Shown here one piece after another: positions 13,239-14,218 of a stretch of DNA of 14,218 bases. The stretch covers positions 1-14,218 of the forward strand of contig JALSRO010000203.1 in NCBI GenBank assembly GCA_026984715.1, in the 5' to 3' direction. Numbering within the stretch: position 1 is the first letter of the stretch; each line of letters starts with the position of its first letter. This DNA is from Chromatiales bacterium. GTDB lineage: Bacteria; Pseudomonadota; Gammaproteobacteria; Thiohalospirales; Thiohalospiraceae. Made by a program: the position numbers and the translations under genes. The notes beneath the pieces are model-generated. The model saw only the letters and a program-made list of their open reading frames with translations. It was not told the origin of the DNA and did no database searches.

Positions 13239-14218
13239 CGCCGCGGCCGCTTGTGGAAGGCGGCGAAACCGATGCTCCACAGCACCACCGCATAGAGCAT
13301 CAGCGCCAGCACGTTGCCCCACAGTACCGACCAGCCCAGTCCCTTGAGGAAGCTGCCCCAGACGATCTGAAGGTAGTAGAGAGGAGGAAACAGATGCGCC
13401 TGGAAGCGGGCATCGTTGCTCAACGACTCCACCGGCACCAGCAGGCCGGAGTAGAGCATCGCCGGGATGAAGGTGATCACCAGGGTGAGTAGTGCGGCGG
13501 CGGCCTGGGTGCGCACCATCAGCGACACCAGCAGGCCGATGCCGGTGGTGCAGATCACGTAGATGAGGGAGGCGAGATAGAAGAACAGCGGGTCCCCCTT
13601 GAACGGGGCGCCGAACAGCCAGACGGCGAAGGCCCACAGCACGAAGATGTTCAGCGCCGAGATGAACACGTAGGGCAGCAGCTTGCCGAGGAGGAACTCG
13701 CCGCGGCTCACGGTGGAGGCGTAGATGTTGTAGATGGAACCGTTCTCCCGCTCCCGCACCACCCCCAGCGCGGTGAGGAAAGGGGGCGATACCATCAGCA
13801 CCAGCATGATCAGCCCGGCGCTCATCGACCAGGTACTACGGATCGCCTGATTGTAGAGATAGCGGGTCTCCAGCCGCACCGGCTCGATGCGCCGCCGCGC
13901 CTGCGCCTCGCTCATCCCCCGGCTGCGAGCCAGGTGGGCCGCCAGCAGGGAGGCGCTGAAATCGGCATTGATGGCCGCCACATACCCCTTGGCCACCTGG
14001 GTGCGATAGGGGAAGATGCCGTCGATCAGCGTCTGCACCGCCGCGGGTCGGCCAGCCTGCAGCCGCTCCCCGAACCGCGGCGGGATGATGATGGCGAAGC
14101 GGATGCGGCTCCTGGCCAGCAGACGATCCAGCTCCCGCTCGTCGCGCGCCTCTCCCTGGTAGTCGAAGTAGCGGGAGTCGATGAAGCGGTGCAGGTAGTC
14201 GCGGCTCAGGGCGCTCCT
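13235..14218 (-). CDS. ABC-2 type transporter permease, upstream subunit (5' partial)
   Basis: The frame is open to the window edge, giving the last 327 residues. The visible part begins inside the extracytoplasmic domain (RFIDSRYFDYQGEARDE, then IRFAIIIPPRFGERLQ, AAINADFSASLLA). It continues with membrane helices and the ABC-2 signature ALGVVRERENGSIYNIYASTVSRGEFLLGK, then ITFIPAMLYSGLLVPVESL. It is homologous in layout to the downstream permease, so the two should form a heterodimer like YbhS-YbhR. A GTG at 14038 is not the true start, because similarity to the family continues upstream of it. The ATPase and adaptor genes expected for such a system would lie to the right of the window. Confidence 0.87.
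   Translation of the reverse strand, partial: RSALSRDYLHRFIDSRYFDYQGEARDERELDRLLARSRIRFAIIIPPRFGERLQAGRPAAVQTLIDGIFPYRTQVAKGYVAAINADFSASLLAAHLARSRGMSEAQARRRIEPVRLETRYLYNQAIRSTWSMSAGLIMLVLMVSPPFLTALGVVRERENGSIYNIYASTVSRGEFLLGKLLPYVFISALNIFVLWAFAVWLFGAPFKGDPLFFYLASLIYVICTTGIGLLVSLMVRTQAAAALLTLVITFIPAMLYSGLLVPVESLSNDARFQAHLFPPLYYLQIVWGSFLKGLGWSVLWGNVLALMLYAVVLWSIGFAAFHKRPRR

Noticed and set aside
12252..13295. 347-codon antisense open frame over the ABC permease
   Set aside because: Repetitive Gly/Gln/His/Asp composition typical of an antisense shadow; the permease strand has clear membrane helices and the ABC-2 signature.

Overview
The window is about 14.2 kb of GC-rich bacterial DNA. It most likely comes from a gammaproteobacterium, probably of the sulfur-oxidising or purple-sulfur type. 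MutH points to Gammaproteobacteria because this Dam-directed mismatch repair nuclease is largely restricted to that group. The MamK-like actin, the dihaem c-type cytochrome and the DUF302 proteins fit a sulfur-bacterial lineage, but that placement is inference. I see no rRNA, tRNA, CRISPR array, transposase or phage gene.

Layout, left to right. (1) 1-297: 3' end of an unrecognised plus-strand gene, whose stop codon falls in the end of a 148-bp inverted-repeat element (294-441). (2) 655-3464: a small roadblock/LC7 protein (plus) converges on a two-gene minus-strand operon. That operon encodes a membrane-anchored N-acetylmuramoyl-L-alanine amidase followed, with a 14-bp overlap, by a MamK-family actin. 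(3) 3617-5462: a long imperfect inverted repeat, then mutH (plus), converging on a class I SAM methyltransferase (minus). (4) 5463-5897: a gene-free stretch holding a perfect 17-bp palindrome, a second inverted-repeat element and a terminator-like hairpin. (5) 5898-9576: a minus-strand operon with an 8-bp overlap. It encodes a Cache-HAMP class III nucleotide cyclase-like receptor and an MscS-type channel with a C-terminal cyclic-nucleotide-binding domain. (6) 9761-11280: divergent plus-strand operon of an exported dihaem cytochrome c fused to DUF302 and a second exported DUF302 protein, with ATGA overlap. (7) 11413-11751: a small unknown gene (minus). (8) 11772-12080: a 309-bp element with about 30-bp terminal inverted repeats of the same family as in (1) and (4). 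(9) 12096-14218: two ABC-2 family permeases (minus, ATGA overlap), the upstream one cut by the window edge.

The most interesting points are these. The actin/amidase/roadblock cluster resembles a cytoskeleton-to-cell-wall module outside any magnetosome island. The cyclase-channel operon is built like a self-contained cyclic-nucleotide signalling circuit. However, its cyclase domain lacks one metal-binding Asp and both transition-state residues, and its channel's nucleotide pocket is also non-canonical. A family of small non-autonomous repeats occurs at least three times, close to gene ends and starts. Most genes overlap or abut their operon partners, which supports the start codons chosen here.
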